This document shows, in pieces, positions 11,522-33,846 of a stretch of 64,000 nt of DNA. Location of the stretch: assembly GCA_904063045.1 (NCBI GenBank), contig CAJFCJ010000015.1, forward strand, positions 620,001 through 684,000. Direction: 5' to 3'. The notes under the pieces are model-generated. The model was given only the letters and a program-made list of their open reading frames with translations. It made no database searches and had not been told where the DNA came from. Position 1 is the first letter of the stretch, and every line of letters begins with the position of its first letter. Origin of the DNA: Dimorphilus gyrociliatus (taxonomy: Eukaryota; Annelida; Polychaeta; Dinophilidae). Position numbers and translations under genes: made by a program.

Positions 11522-14500
11522 TTTAAAAAAGATGTTATTTTATAATTACTTTTTTTTTAGTATTATGCTAACAAGCGAGAAAAAAAATCCATGCTAATTA
11601 AAATAATTAGATGATTTTTAGCTTTTGTGTTTTTTTTTCTTGTTTTTTTTTCTTATTGATTTTTTTCTCTTAAATGATTTTTATCGTTTAAATTGAAAAA
11701 ATACTGACGATGGACGAATGTCATCAATTATTGGTGGAAAATTATATACATATAAACATTACGTCATCATCATTTTCTCTCCTTTACCCCCCTCTTAGAT
11801 TATTCTCTCTCTCTCTCTTACTCCTCCTCCTTCTCCACCCAACTCTACCGATTAATTGTTGCTTTCTTTTAATTAGTTGCTAAAAGACGTTCCTTGTGGC
11901 AGTCGACCCGTAATTATACGTTTCTGATGCCATCCAAACTTTCGATTGTTAAAGACGCGTGCCGTGAGTGACGTAACGATCACGTGATTGTTTTTTTCCG
12001 TCATGTCATTTTTCTTAGTGCTACACGTAGTTTTTAAGACAATTAAGCCTTGTTATAAATTCTATAGTAAGAGATTTATAAGCGCTTAATAGAGTGTTGA
12101 AAGGAGTAGAATAGCCCATAATAAAGAATAGATTGAGAGAAAAGACGAATAGGGCTAGAAAAGGGTGGATAAAACGATATATATCCGAAACCAATAAAGA
12201 CAAACGTGCGTCTATGTTTTCACTCGACAAACTCCGGTAAAGAAACGTCCTGGTGCAACGTTCCGCACGCCAACGTTCGTGCTCGTATCAAAGGCAATTA
12301 GCTCGCTCCCTCATATCGAATTTCCCCGAGATTTTAGCAGTTTGGGTTACATTAAATTAATTAGAGTGACCGACGGGCTCCGTCACGCTATCTACTAAAG
12401 AGGGAGGAGGGGGTCCAATACGCCGTCTGGTGGATCTTTTGAAGTGTTATTCGGCTCGCAGGACAGTGGTAATTTTACGCGAATTTTAGCGGCCTTTTTA
12501 TCCGAAAATTACAACGGAATTTTAATCGTCGATAAATGATGTGAAGATTATAACTTTATCAAAAGAAATGTTCCCTTTAAAGACGGCGTCTATTACATTA
12601 ATTATGTATAGCAATCAATGACTATGACGGTTATCCTATTACGTCTTATTAATGATATACATAGCGCTTTTAAACAACTTGGATAAGGTTGTTCTTTTTT
12701 TTTTTTTCACCCTTTTTTTTCATTCGGTCGCCAGCCGAACAGCGTAAAGGTAACCTGATCTTCTCGCATTACATCATCTGCCAGAAGCTGTTCTCGTTTA
12801 CTCAGCGTTTGCACAAACTTTGTTTCATATATATAGGCTTACAGCGTGTATATAACATATTAGGCGTATAAATATATACGGGTTGAAGAGGTACGACAAC
12901 CAGTAATCTTGGGCGATAAATTATGGAGCGCTAAGGCGAGTTAATGGCTTTCCTACCGACACGTCAATTGAACCGTCTTCCTGCGTGCCGAGGACACTTT
13001 CTATACGGGCGTCGATATGTTCGATTACCTTTTGTAAAGCGCGTTAGACGGTGTTTGTCGAATGTTTTCAAGCGGAAGGGAGGGGATGAGAGCTTCTCTT
13101 CCGCTTCCAAACTATTGCTCGTTTTGTTTCACCTATTGTTTAGCCAAAAAACCGGCTGTTGGCTCTTTATAGTGAAGAAGAATTAAAGGAGGGAAGAGAA
13201 AAAAAAAAGAATGAGGGAATATTTTTTACATACTTTATAAAGGAAAACAGGGCTTACGAAACCCCAGTGAGTAGAGGCGAGAGGCGAAAGTTTGTTTTCG
13301 TCGAAGGCGATAAGGGAAAGTAGGTCAGTTTGTTAACGCAGCCGCAGCCCCGGTCACGGTTTACAGTCTAATTCCCACAAGGATATCGGGTTTCCAGTTT
13401 ATCTATGCACTCCTGTTTTTGATTTTTCGTCTGACGTTTGACATTCTCCCAACTATTTTCTACAGCTGTTTCCGCCGCTTTTGTTTCTTCTCGATCCTTA
13501 ATCTATGTTTTCTCGCCTCTCTCTATCTGTCTATTAATCTATAGATATCTTCCAAACATGAAAAATCCCATATTTCTCAATTTCCAGTAAGGATAAAACA
13601 ATTTCTTAAGATTATTAAAAAGCTATTAAAAGCATGTCGAAATATCTTTACAATCAAGGCCATGTATAATATACAAGGTATCTCCGTATATAAAAAGCGT
13701 CGATCGACCGTAATTAAATCGTACATACAAGCGGATGCTATCGGATTTCTTAAATGGATCGAGGCAAGATTGATTGCTTATTCTCGGCGGCGAAATTCGC
13801 CATTTTTTCGTAATATTTTTCTTTTTGTTTACCTAACCTAAAAACGCCACTTCAACTCCGTTGTATATATACTACCTCTTTTTTCGTGCGTGTATACAAG
13901 TTAATTGAAAGTTGCTCCTTTTCTTCTCTTCCCCTACCACTTCTCTCCTCACTCCTTACATACTCCACTTTCACAATTTTTACGTAATAGAATTCTCAAA
14001 GTATCTTCAACTTTTTTTCTACGCTTCTAAGCCTACCTAGAGCCGAAGTTAAATAGTAGCAGATTGTTAACAGATGGAAGACAATAGAAAAACCTATGAC
14101 GTATCATTCGTCTAAATTGTATACAGGATATAATTTTACAAGCTATATATAACATTTATATTTTTTTATGTATCCATATTATATACGGGTTTATGCATTT
14201 TATATCGGCATCTGAATACTTATTTTTTTTATCTTTTGGACTATGAATTTTTAAATGCTGAAAATTTTTTTATTGTCCACAATACAAAAAAGGGTCGTTC
14301 GAGCTGACTAATTACGAGTTCTATTTATCGAACTGCGCCGAGTAAACACAATTATATTCCGAACAATTTTTCGACGAGCACCGTTTTTTTCTCTCTCTCT
14401 CTCTCTCTCTCTCGCTCTCATTCGCTCTCTCTTCTCCCTCCTTTTTTTCTCGCTTTCTCTTTTTTCGCTCTCTACGGCACTCTTCAACTAATATAGGAAA

Positions 14501-15067
14501 ACGCTTAACGAGTGGGGCGTATCTATATTGTTTAAGTAGAAGTGGACGGGGGCCGAATAACCCACCCCCTCGCATTTGAGAGTGAACATGAAAAAAAGCA
14601 TATATATTTTACGTGCCACATCACAAATGCACACATATTTACAATTTTCCACACGAATAGCATTTACACTGTGAAATTGTTTACATGAAATGACAACCTT
14701 TATTATTAGACAAACATCTGTTTGCATGATACAAAGAAATATGCCTAATGAGGCGAATCTAGAGAAGGACGTCTGCTCAGGATCTGCCTTCGTACACTCA
14801 CATGTATATTAATATATATTTAAATATATACCGTATATACTGTATACAAACATATATGAATATATAGATGTATATATATATATGTAAACATATATATGAA
14901 AATATATACAGTATAGATATATATATATATATATATGTGTACTACATAAATGTATACAGTATACATATGTACACAATACATATATATATGTATATATATA
15001 TATGTATGTAAAATATAAATAAAGATTTATATACTGTATATATATATACATATACATATATATAAAG

Positions 15068-15099
<32 letters not shown>

Positions 15100-15241
15100 A
15101 AATATGTTCGTGCATTTATATATATATATACATATATATGCTCTCAGTCTACCAACACCTGTAGAATATCGGGTTTCGCTCTGACCTCGATTCAGTGTTT
15201 ATACGCTTTGCTTATAGTGTTTAGCTTCAGAAAATGGCACA
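11522..15241. other. Non-coding interval between the TSSK-like gene and Six1/2 3' end
   Basis: About 3.7 kb with no supportable gene. It contains (CT)n tracts at 11,803-11,820 and 14,391-14,413, a large TA-rich block at about 14,805-15,140, and a palindromic ATCACGTGAT E-box near 11,980. A minus-strand frame around 14,321-14,575 is rich in Arg/Glu only because it reads through the CT tract. Confidence 0.5.
14805..15140. repeat. Compound TA-rich microsatellite block
   Basis: About 330 bp of interleaved TA, TATG and TACA repeats, ending in an uninterrupted (TA)n run near 15,069-15,096 and another near 15,118-15,138. It lies just beyond the Six1/2 stop codon in the presumed 3' UTR/downstream DNA. 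Confidence 0.85.
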
Positions 15242-24238
<8,997 letters not shown>

Positions 24239-27200
24239 ATTTTCCTTCTTTTTTTCTGTGACTCTCAAATTCCAATGGACATAACCGTTCGTCAACAATA
24301 AGAAGCACCGCAATGACGAGAAAAGTTAGTATTTATTCGTTTATCTGGGTTGGAGTGAAGAAACTCTAGAAAAGACTATCCTTTGAAGAACAATGTATGA
24401 TTGAGCTGCGGCGCCAAGGCGAATTGCCGCCAGGTGTCTCTAACCTCCAAAAAGATGGCATTGATAGAAGCGGCGACCGTGATTGGCTAAAATATTCCAG
24501 AGTTGGAGGCGATTAGTTCAGAATGCTGTAACCTAAAACCTCTTTCTTTTCACCAACGTCAGCCTGCCCGCAGTCCTTCTCTGACATTATCACACCCCAA
24601 CCCTTTCTCTTTCCAATAATACAGATGCTTTCTAGTTATTAAAAGATTTTACTCTTACCATACCTTGATAGATACAATCGTCTAAGACTATAGCTCCAGA
24701 GAATATTCTAAAAATTATAACTTAAGTAATTCAATATATGCCACCATTAAAAACCAATGTTTTTAAATTTTATTGGAAAAAAAAATCTAGGTCAATGGGC
24801 GGAGTTGACGTTGATTGGCGGGCGTTAGATTTTAAAAAAGCGTTTTCATTTCAGTCTCGTTCGCTCAATAGTAGATAGAATTATAGTTCAATGCAACTTT
24901 ATATATTTTCATTCTTAACTATTAACATATTGTTGATTGAAATTTTATATAGGTCTTATTTCTAGTAATTATAAGATATCAATAAGAAATCGTTGTATTT
25001 TCACAAAGATAGATTGTTAATAATATGAAAAATACTATTACTTATTTACACATTAACGGATATTCTTTATGAAAGTGTGTATATATTTACTTAATGTAGT
25101 TTAGATAATTGATACTATACACAATATGTACAAGGGTATATATAAATTATTTTTGTAAACATTTATATTGCAGATATTGGCCAAATTTTTTAGTAAATCA
25201 CATACAACAAGTCAACTTAGACATACAATGCAACGCCTCGGGCAACATACGTATGAAACGATTAATGCGTTTGTGAGAGATTTTTTTTTATAATCTTCTT
25301 TATCTATCCTGTTCCCCACCTAAACCATCTATTTTAAGGACATTTTTTATTATCACCTTGATAGTGCGTAGAGGTAATAATTGTATTTGTGAAAGGAAAG
25401 GGGCGGAAAACGGTAAAATTATGTTAGGAGAAAGGTAGATGTCGAGGAAAAAAAGAAGAAGAAAAGACAATGCCATAATTTACGGGCCATTTGTTTAAAA
25501 GCAGCAAAAGTCAATAGTCTCTTGGAATACGTAATTTCTTCTGGAAATTGATATAATAGAGAAATATTATGCGTATATACTTGCTTCCTCAAAAGTAAAC
25601 AAAATATGAATATTAATATGGAAAACTATAAATAATGTATTAATCTTTAACTCTCGAACAAACAGTAGTTTTAAGAGGTAGAAGCATGTCGTTTTATTAA
25701 GTCTACACAGATTCTCGACATCATCAATCATATTTCCAATATAGACCCGATGTGTAAGAGGAAGATAAAAGTTAAGATAGGGAGAAAGCAATCATGACGC
25801 ATCTGTTCAATGATAATATGGAATAGAGCGCAACATTCGATAAGGAGAAAGACAAGATATGCGAAAAAAATAAAGTGAATGCAGGTTCTCAAAGCTATCG
25901 CTGACAAACAATCTATTTGATGGCAACTGCGATGTTCAACTTTGACCCTCAGAGTGCACAGGATTAACAAAGTTTTCTTACGATATTGAGACGTATAAAG
26001 AATAATTTTTGCACGTGTTACACCAAAACATCATCAATCAGGGTAAGATTTTCCCATTCTTAACATCTTTTTTTATCATAAATATCATTTAAACGCTGAT
26101 TATTTCTTTTGTTTCTTGAGAAGAGAGGAAACTATTTCTATCTTAAAACATAAAAAATCAACAAATCTTATATTTCTTTTACAGTTTCTTGATTTAGACT
26201 AGAAACCAGGCAACTTGTCCTCACGCATGCAGCCAAACTCTCAAGCAAGATCGAATGTTCTGCATAAACATTCGTCGTATTTTTCTTGTGGATTATAAGA
26301 GGTTGAATTTCTTCTTCTTTCCAACGGTATAGCACGATTTTGTGGGAATGTTATAGAAGCATATTTATAGTTGTTTAACAAACGACCCCCCTATATATCG
26401 AATATAGTTTTTTATTCAGATCGATTTAGCAAATGTTTTATTAGGCATTATCAAGAAAATTCTTTAATGTTTTATTGGCTAACCCGATATTTGTTTCTGT
26501 TTGTACACGTGACGTACGCTTCGGTAATTTTCTTTATTTAGATATTCAATACTATAGTCCGTTCAGGTTTTTTTTTCTACTTCTCTTCCATTCTCTCATT
26601 CCTCTTTATCTTGTAAATAAAAATTATTTTTTAAAAAAACAAACTTTTAAAATTTTTAGAGATTTTGTTTTCAGTGTAAACACTATCAAACCTCTTATGC
26701 TGTATAGATAATATATGCATAGTAAGTAGGTAAAGAGTGTTACATATAAACATGCTTCTGATATATATATGCATATACAGCAAACTGTATATATACATAA
26801 ATGTACTGTGTATAAAAATATGTTGAATAAGTACAAATATATTCACCTGGTGCAAACGCCGAGAACGACCTATCTTTGTTCCATAGCACACTCACCTGTC
26901 AATCAAACGTCATTAGAGCGTTGAAAGGGAAAAGGATGGGGAGAAGTATGTATGGAGATTTACAAACTGATAGCAATTACTTAGCGGCGATAAGCGGTCG
27001 ATTATATCCTTAAATCGGATGTCATTCTATTTAATTTTTGCCCCCGTAAACACAAAATATGAATATGTATGTGATTAAGAGAATTGATATTTAATAAGGA
27101 ATTAGTATGGATTATAGATTATTAATTATCAAAAATCTAGCTTTAGATATATGGAATTTATAATTTATATAAATCTACATTTGTATATTTAGGCATGCAT

Positions 27201-30200
27201 GTTCTGTATGTGTTATGTATATGGCATATATCTAAAAGAAAACGGAGAACATATGCAATCCTTCTCTTCTTTTCCGTTCTATCTTTCTATCTATCTATCT
27301 ATTTATCTATCTATCTCCTCTATTTTTTCCCTTCCTCCCTCCCTCCTTCTTTTTTAGATCAGTTCTAAACAGTTTGCAGACATCTAGAATTTAAAGTTTA
27401 TCTGTCAGTTGTTGCATCTCACCTGTTTCGGTGTGATGAGTGGCAGATTTCAACACAATCTTAACGAGATAGATAATAGAAGGATTAAAAAAAGTCCCTT
27501 GCTATTTTACTATAAATAAATATAGAAGGACGAATTTTTTCCCCTTTGTTTTAGAATTTTCAAGGATATATTTCTTCAAAAAGAAAGGAAAGGATAGAAA
27601 GAAAAAGAAAATATTCTTTTTTCCCTCTCTTTTAAAAATTCTTTCCACTTATATGGAAATAATTTCACCCTGTCCGACCCTTTTTAAATGGTGTGTAACT
27701 AATCGACTACTTTTCTCTATGACCAATAAATTTTATAGATTATAAGAAGTGCGCTTTATCGATCATATGAACGATAAAATCGAATTTGATCAATGAATTC
27801 TATCAGTGTCAAGAGGCGACTTCGATTGTACTGACTATGTACCGCACGCACGCGCGGTTAAACTCGTACAAGAAAGGAATGTAGTATATCTTTAACTTTT
27901 ACTCTACACTCCTCGCTCTCGCTCTCTCTCTCTCTCTCTTGCTCTCTATCAATCCAATCGTTTTTTTTTCTTTTAACTTTTTTTTCTAAAAGAAAAGGGC
28001 GAGAGATCTTCATAAAAGAGTATACTAATGTTTATAACGAAAACAAACTAATTCCCGTAAAAGAGTGCCAAGTTTATACAGAGAGATGGCAAACAATCGA
28101 AGCAATCTTAGATCATAATGTCTTCAGAGACAAAACTCGGACACTGTTTATAAACACACTCTTTACATATACGTCTAAAATTACCCCTTTCCGATATCGT
28201 TGATGACGTTTAATTTATTTTGTTTATTTATACTAATGAGCCTAATTATAGATTGGAAAGGAACTACTTGAAAAGTATAAAAAAATCCTACTTTTTTCTT
28301 ATTTATCGTCCCTTTTATTCTCTTTTTCATTCGTTCCTTTCTTCTCTCTCTCTCTCTCTCCCGAACTCTAGATTTTTTTTATGTACATAAAAAGCTATAC
28401 TACTGTTCCCCGCCTATCTACTAATACATTAAAAATATCGTGTATAATTGAATAAAGCAGGTGCCTTTTTTCTTTGTACAATCACGGTGAGATAATGAGT
28501 GTCAGATGACTTTGATGTAAGCCTACTTTGACGCGTTCTTTTGTACAGATGATATTCGATACATTATCATTTAGACTTACTGTACTTGTATCGCTTCTCT
28601 CTTCTATAGGTAATTTTCTCAACAAGAAAAATTGAAACAAACTAATAATAAATATAGAATTCCAATTATTTGAAACAAAAAGGGCAAGAGAGGAGAAACC
28701 GCCTTTAGGAAGCCAACGTTCATAACTTGGGCGGTTGCATTTAAATAACGCCCTTGGCGTGACTGTAATAGGAATTCGTTTCACCAATCAACAGCAATTA
28801 ATAGAGAAACGTAAGAGAAAAAGTTTCCAGCGCTACTGCAATATGGTCTCGTTTGTAAAATATTATATTTAATATTATACAGTATTTCGATAAGGAAAGG
28901 AATTTAATATTGACAAATAAGATCGGGTCGAACAAGTATAATGAATTTCGTCTATCCGTTTCAGAAGGCGCGCAACAAATTACTGGAAAAGTAATTGTAG
29001 GAGAGAATCAATTACGGAACACGTGACCTTCGAAAATAACTGACCAAGGAAAACGAAGCCAACTGTAACACTTTTGTATAAGTACTTTGTTTGCAAGTTT
29101 TTTATTATCGTATTATCCCAAGTATGTGGTATTTTTTGTTTAAATGTGTACATTCTATATTAGATACTATACAATATAAGTATACAGTAGGAAAAGGGGT
29201 CGAAGCCATTGAAAAGATGAAAGAAGCGTCCACTTGAAGATACTTATCACCGACAAATAAAAAAGCGGAAACGCCGAACGAATATGAAACTCATTACATC
29301 AGCTACCATAAGGCACTAATTAGTTGAATTAAGCTTCGAATAAGCGATGACCAGCGGCTAAGAACGGCGTGTGTGATCCGCTCTTGAAATGACAGAGCGG
29401 AGAGACGAGCGGTAAGCGGGAACAAAGAAAAACGATACGTTTAAAGTCTAATAGGAGCGTGCTGCTCTACGGCAAGGCGAATGTCCGCGCAATGGGGTAT
29501 GATTGTTCAAACGCCGTGTCAACTTCTATATTACACGTTGAATTGTTATGATTAGCGTCCAATTCGTACTGCCTTGGCACACTCCCGATCTTTAAGACGT
29601 CTGTAAGTCTTACGTATTAGTTTCACACCCATGTTTCACCCATTACCACCCACGTATTTCTTTCTTTCCTTTTCCATTATGAAAATATAAGAAAATCTAT
29701 AAATAAATTCACGAACTTGTTTTTCTTAGAGGGGCGTTTTTAATCTTTTCGCAAGCTAGACATCTATTTTTATTTTATTTTTGTTGTTTTTTTCGTAAAT
29801 TAAACGCTTTCCCGCTAAACACTCGAACCGAACAAAAACATGATTGAGAGAACAGACTGCCAACCCTTCACATTTCATTTGCGTAAAAGCCGCGTGGCCG
29901 AATGCTTCTATTTGCTATGTAACGTCAGATGCTGGGAAATTCACTGACTGTCGACGTCTACTTCACAATCCTTTTTTTAGTCTTCTCCATTTTTCCTTTA
30001 TACATATTTTTTGTATATATTAGTTTTTTAATTATCTAATAATTTCTCTAATATTATCGGATGAAAAGTCGCATCAATCGCTTTTTATCTTATTTAGAAC
30101 GATTGAAGAGGGAAAAGTGCACAGGTGTATATAATAATATAAAGAAAATAGGTAAGGAAAAAATACGTAAGGTAATCTTCTTCACCCGCGCAGAGTTATC

Positions 30201-30643
30201 GACTGACGGTTATTGTAAACAGAACAGGATGAGATATAATCATCGTAATAATTTATCCCTTTTCTCTTCTTTCTATCTACCTACATATTTGTCTACCTAT
30301 CTATATTTCTTTCTCCTTTCCCACCTCTCTCTCTGTTTTTTCTCTTCTCTTCCTTTCTCTCTCTCTCTCTCTCTCATTCTTTCTACTTATCATTTCCTTC
30401 TGTAATTTTTTCGGTAACGCCATCTGCCGATAATGTAAATTAAAAAACGTATGATTATAATCGATTTATCTTATCAATGACTGATGACTAAGGAGAGTCT
30501 AGTAAATATATAAGAAGGTTAGGAGAATGTATAAGCAGCAAACGAGTGCATAAGATGAAGAAAACCATTTCATGCACGTGCTCATAATGCAAAGATTCTT
30601 CTGCAAATCAGTAATTTACTAGTGCATTTATAATTAGTTAATA
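24239..30643. other. Non-coding interval between Six1/2 and the ABCG8-like tandem
   Basis: 6.4 kb with no supportable gene. It holds the presumed distal Six1/2 promoter (CCAAT boxes in gene orientation at 24,482-24,486 and 24,814-24,818), CT tracts at 27,911-27,940, 28,341-28,360 and 30,356-30,375, and the 5' flank of the first ABCG gene. Open frames at 25,567-25,970 and 28,482-28,787 show no recognisable domain and no splice context, so they are not called. Confidence 0.5.
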
Positions 30644-33455
30644 ATGGCTTTAGAACTTGGTGGTTTATCTATTTCAAGTTCCAAATTACAAAATATACCT
30701 CTAGATACTACTGAGCTTAATTATGGAAGAACTAATCAGGCCTACTGCAATTCCTTTTCCGATGGAATAGATACATCTACTACTAGTGGTGCGATTGAAT
30801 TAGGTCGGATTGAAGGAACAACGTCGCAACTTCGTCCACCTAAAAGAGATTTAGCGTTGGAAAATGTTAGTTACACTGTCAAAGATTCAACATCTTCGAT
30901 TATTGAGAGTCTTATTAATTTTGAGGTTTGATAAAATATCATAAAACTATCTCTGTTCTATAATATAGAAAAGCATTCAATTACAGTTTACTATATGAAC
31001 TTGCCATTATTTCTTTTAGGTACCAAAAAATTGTGGCACTTTTAAGTCTAATGGAAGAAAGACTATTTTAAAAGATGTGAGCTTCCGTATAAATTCCGGT
31101 CAAATGTTAGCCATACTGGGAAGTTCTGGTAGCGGTAAAACAACGCTCTTAGACATTATTTCAGAGAGGCATAATGGTGGACAGGTGGAGGGATCGGTAA
31201 AAATAAACGGAAAAAATCGGACTAAAGCATCCATTAGGCGATGTTCCGCTTACGTTAGACAGGACGACAGACTCTTACCCCATTTAACCGTTAAGGAAAC
31301 TTTATTCTTCGTAGGTCGGCTCAAATTGCCCTCTAGCTACAGTTCGAAGGAGGTCAAGCAGCGGATCGATGACGTTATTGCTGAATTAGGCTTGAGGCAC
31401 GTGACCGATACCAAAGTTGGTGGTCATGAAGTAAGAGGGGTATCAGGTGGTGAAAGGAGAAGAGTATCAATCGGAGTACAACTCCTAATTGATCCAAGTA
31501 TAATAAGAAATCTTATATAATACATTGAGTAAATTCATTAATTGATAACTTTTTGCGAAAGGTATTATATTTTTGGATGAACCAACATCCGGTTTAGATG
31601 CATTTACTGCTCATTATCTTATAGATACCCTATCGAAATTAGCTTCCAACAATCGGACTATTCTTATGACGATTCACCAGCCTAGGTATGCAACTAGTAC
31701 TTTCATATGTTTAATTGAAAAAATTTTTCTCACAGATCAGATATCTTTGAACTATTCGATCTTGTCCTTCTTTTGAGCCAAGGAGAGCAGATTTACTTTG
31801 GTGCGGCCAACGAAATGGTTGAATATTTTAGTAGTCTTGGCTTTCCTTGTCCTTCTCTTACGAATCCGTGCGATTTCTTTAGTAAGTTAGGCTTTCTACG
31901 AAAAGCAAGATAAAAAAGAGAGATAATCGTAAATGATATAACCTTTGAACATTTTTATCCTATTGAGTATTGTTTGAAACAGTTGACCTAATAACGATCG
32001 ATAGGTCTTCGGAGGAAAGTGAGAAACGAAGTTCAAGCAGAGTATCGGAATTTGTTGCTCACTTTGCAAGAAAGGGCTCAGGGGAAACTAGAGCAAGTTT
32101 TGCAACAAACGAGTTTGCAAGTAATTACCTAACTCCCAGCGAAAATGAGGTCGATAATGTTATAGAAGAAGCTGAGGCGAGAATTTCAACGCAGAAGCGC
32201 GTCAATACTTTCCGTCAGTTTACTCTCCTTTTCAAGTAAAAGAAAATAAACTATCTATTCCCTCCTCTAATCCCTTTCCTTTTTCCCATCCTCCCTGTTT
32301 CTCAACCATCCCTAAATTTCCCCTAAATACCAATTACATTACGTCACTAACATTTTTTAACTGCTTTTTCTCCTTAGGAGGGCTTTAAGGAATAATTACT
32401 CGGACAAAGCGTTTATAGGCGTTCAAGCGGCTGAGGCCATTTTTATGTCAGTCATGATCGGATTGCTCTATTTCAAGTTGGAGAGGACTCAAATAGACAT
32501 GAGAGACAGATTAGGCTTACTTTACATTATAGCTGCATTATACCCTTACATGGTAATATTAGACGTGGTTGGATTTCGTAAGTAATTTACTCCCGAGATT
32601 AAGATGATAGAATATACTCTTATCTATACCTTGAATAACAAACAGATCATAAACAGAGAGCAACAATATACAGTGAACTTGAAGATAATCTTTATTCTGT
32701 TCCTGCCTTCTTCTTTTCAAAAGTATTTTTTTATCATTCTCCAAAGTTCATTTACAATTAATATTAAAAACATTTAAAAGGTCTTAAGTGAAATACCAGA
32801 ACACATCATCTTTGTTTCTCTTTACTGCATTCCATTCTATTTCTTAGCTGGCTTGCAAACTGATCCCAAGATGTTCTTTCAGGTATTCCCGAGTAAAGTA
32901 ATTCAATACTTTCGGAATCTTTACATTTAAAAAAAAACATTTTACAGGCGTTTGCATTAATTCTACTAATGGTCTATACAAGTAGAAGTTTGGCCATGTT
33001 TGCAGCAGCCCTTCTACCAACCTACCAAACTAGTGCAATATTTGCCCAAACAATTTTTACATTATTCCTACTATCTTCCGGTTACGTCATTAATCTCCGA
33101 AATATGTTTGTTGGTAAGAACGAACTATTTAAATAGTTGATCTAAAGAGAAATCTTAAATATCTATAAAAAAAATCTTTTTACCTTTAGGCGTTAAATGG
33201 ATATCTAAAATTTCCTATTTAAAATGGGGATTTCAAGGATTATGCCAAAATGAATTTAGGGGTTTAAAGTTTGAATGCACTTTACCACATCCTGATCAAT
33301 GTATCAAAACGGGAGAAGAAGCATTAAAGCTATTTTCGTTGAATGAACTTGAACCTTATCATTCGTGCATAATAATATCGATTTTTAATGTATTTTTTCT
33401 ATTGAGTTTTTTCCTTTGCCTAAGATTTATTTCTCAAAAGCCTCATCAATTCTAA
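30644..33455 (+). CDS. ABCG8-like: ABCG8-like ABC half-transporter, tandem copy 1 (ten exons)
   Basis: Exons 30644-30925, 31020-31497, 31562-31685, 31736-31881, 31983-32235, 32378-32577, 32646-32722, 32781-32882, 32948-33113 and 33190-33455 give 697 residues, the usual ABCG half-transporter size. The ATP-binding domain comes first: Walker [15 protein letters not shown]-loop [18 protein letters not shown], signature [16 protein letters not shown], Walker [13 protein letters not shown], switch TIHQPRSD; then six membrane segments including [38 protein letters not shown], and the end [11 protein letters not shown]. The SELED, LLPTYQ and LRFI-QKP strings point to ABCG8 rather than ABCG5, which with ABCG8 exports sterols. 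No ABCG5-like partner is seen beside it. Walker A is canonical, unlike the degenerate one of vertebrate ABCG8, so a homodimer is conceivable. AATAAA near 33,552. Confidence 0.92.
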
Positions 33456-33846
33456 TTGTGTCTTTTCTTATTATTCATGCGATATATCAATGTTATATTT
33501 AGAATATTTAACTATGATTCATCATCAACATTTGAAAAATGTAATAATGATAATAAAAAATATAAGCATATAAGACGAAAATATAATAAACTGTGAGTCA
33601 TCAATGAAATAGCGAAAAAAATCTTATAGTACACACGATCATATCACATACATAGCAAATAGATATTGAGAGAAATTGTTTCTTATCAGTTCTTATCAGC
33701 ATTTTCATTTCACGTGATTATTAGCGAAGAGAATATATTCCGTTGTATTATTGTCATTATTCTCATTTAATGCTGTTCAACATTTATAAGTAATTAGTAA
33801 AAATAAGAAAGTGAAAGAATTGAATAACAAGACATCTGTTTCTTAA
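33456..33846 (+). other. Spacer between the ABCG8-like tandem genes
   Basis: 391 bp of AT-rich DNA with an AATAAA (33,552-33,557) that may end copy 1, and a CACGTGATTA E-box near 33,713 that could belong to the promoter of copy 2. No open frame. Confidence 0.5.

Noticed and set aside
14321-14575. Arg/Glu-rich minus-strand frame resembling a coiled coil
   Set aside because: It is the translation of the (CT)n tract and flanking polypyrimidine sequence.
25567-25970. Two overlapping minus-strand frames of 74-80 codons
   Set aside because: Hydrophobic, no family resemblance, and no matching exons on either side.
28482-28787. 101-codon minus-strand frame
   Set aside because: No domain, signal or splice partner seen; I would need transcript support to call it.
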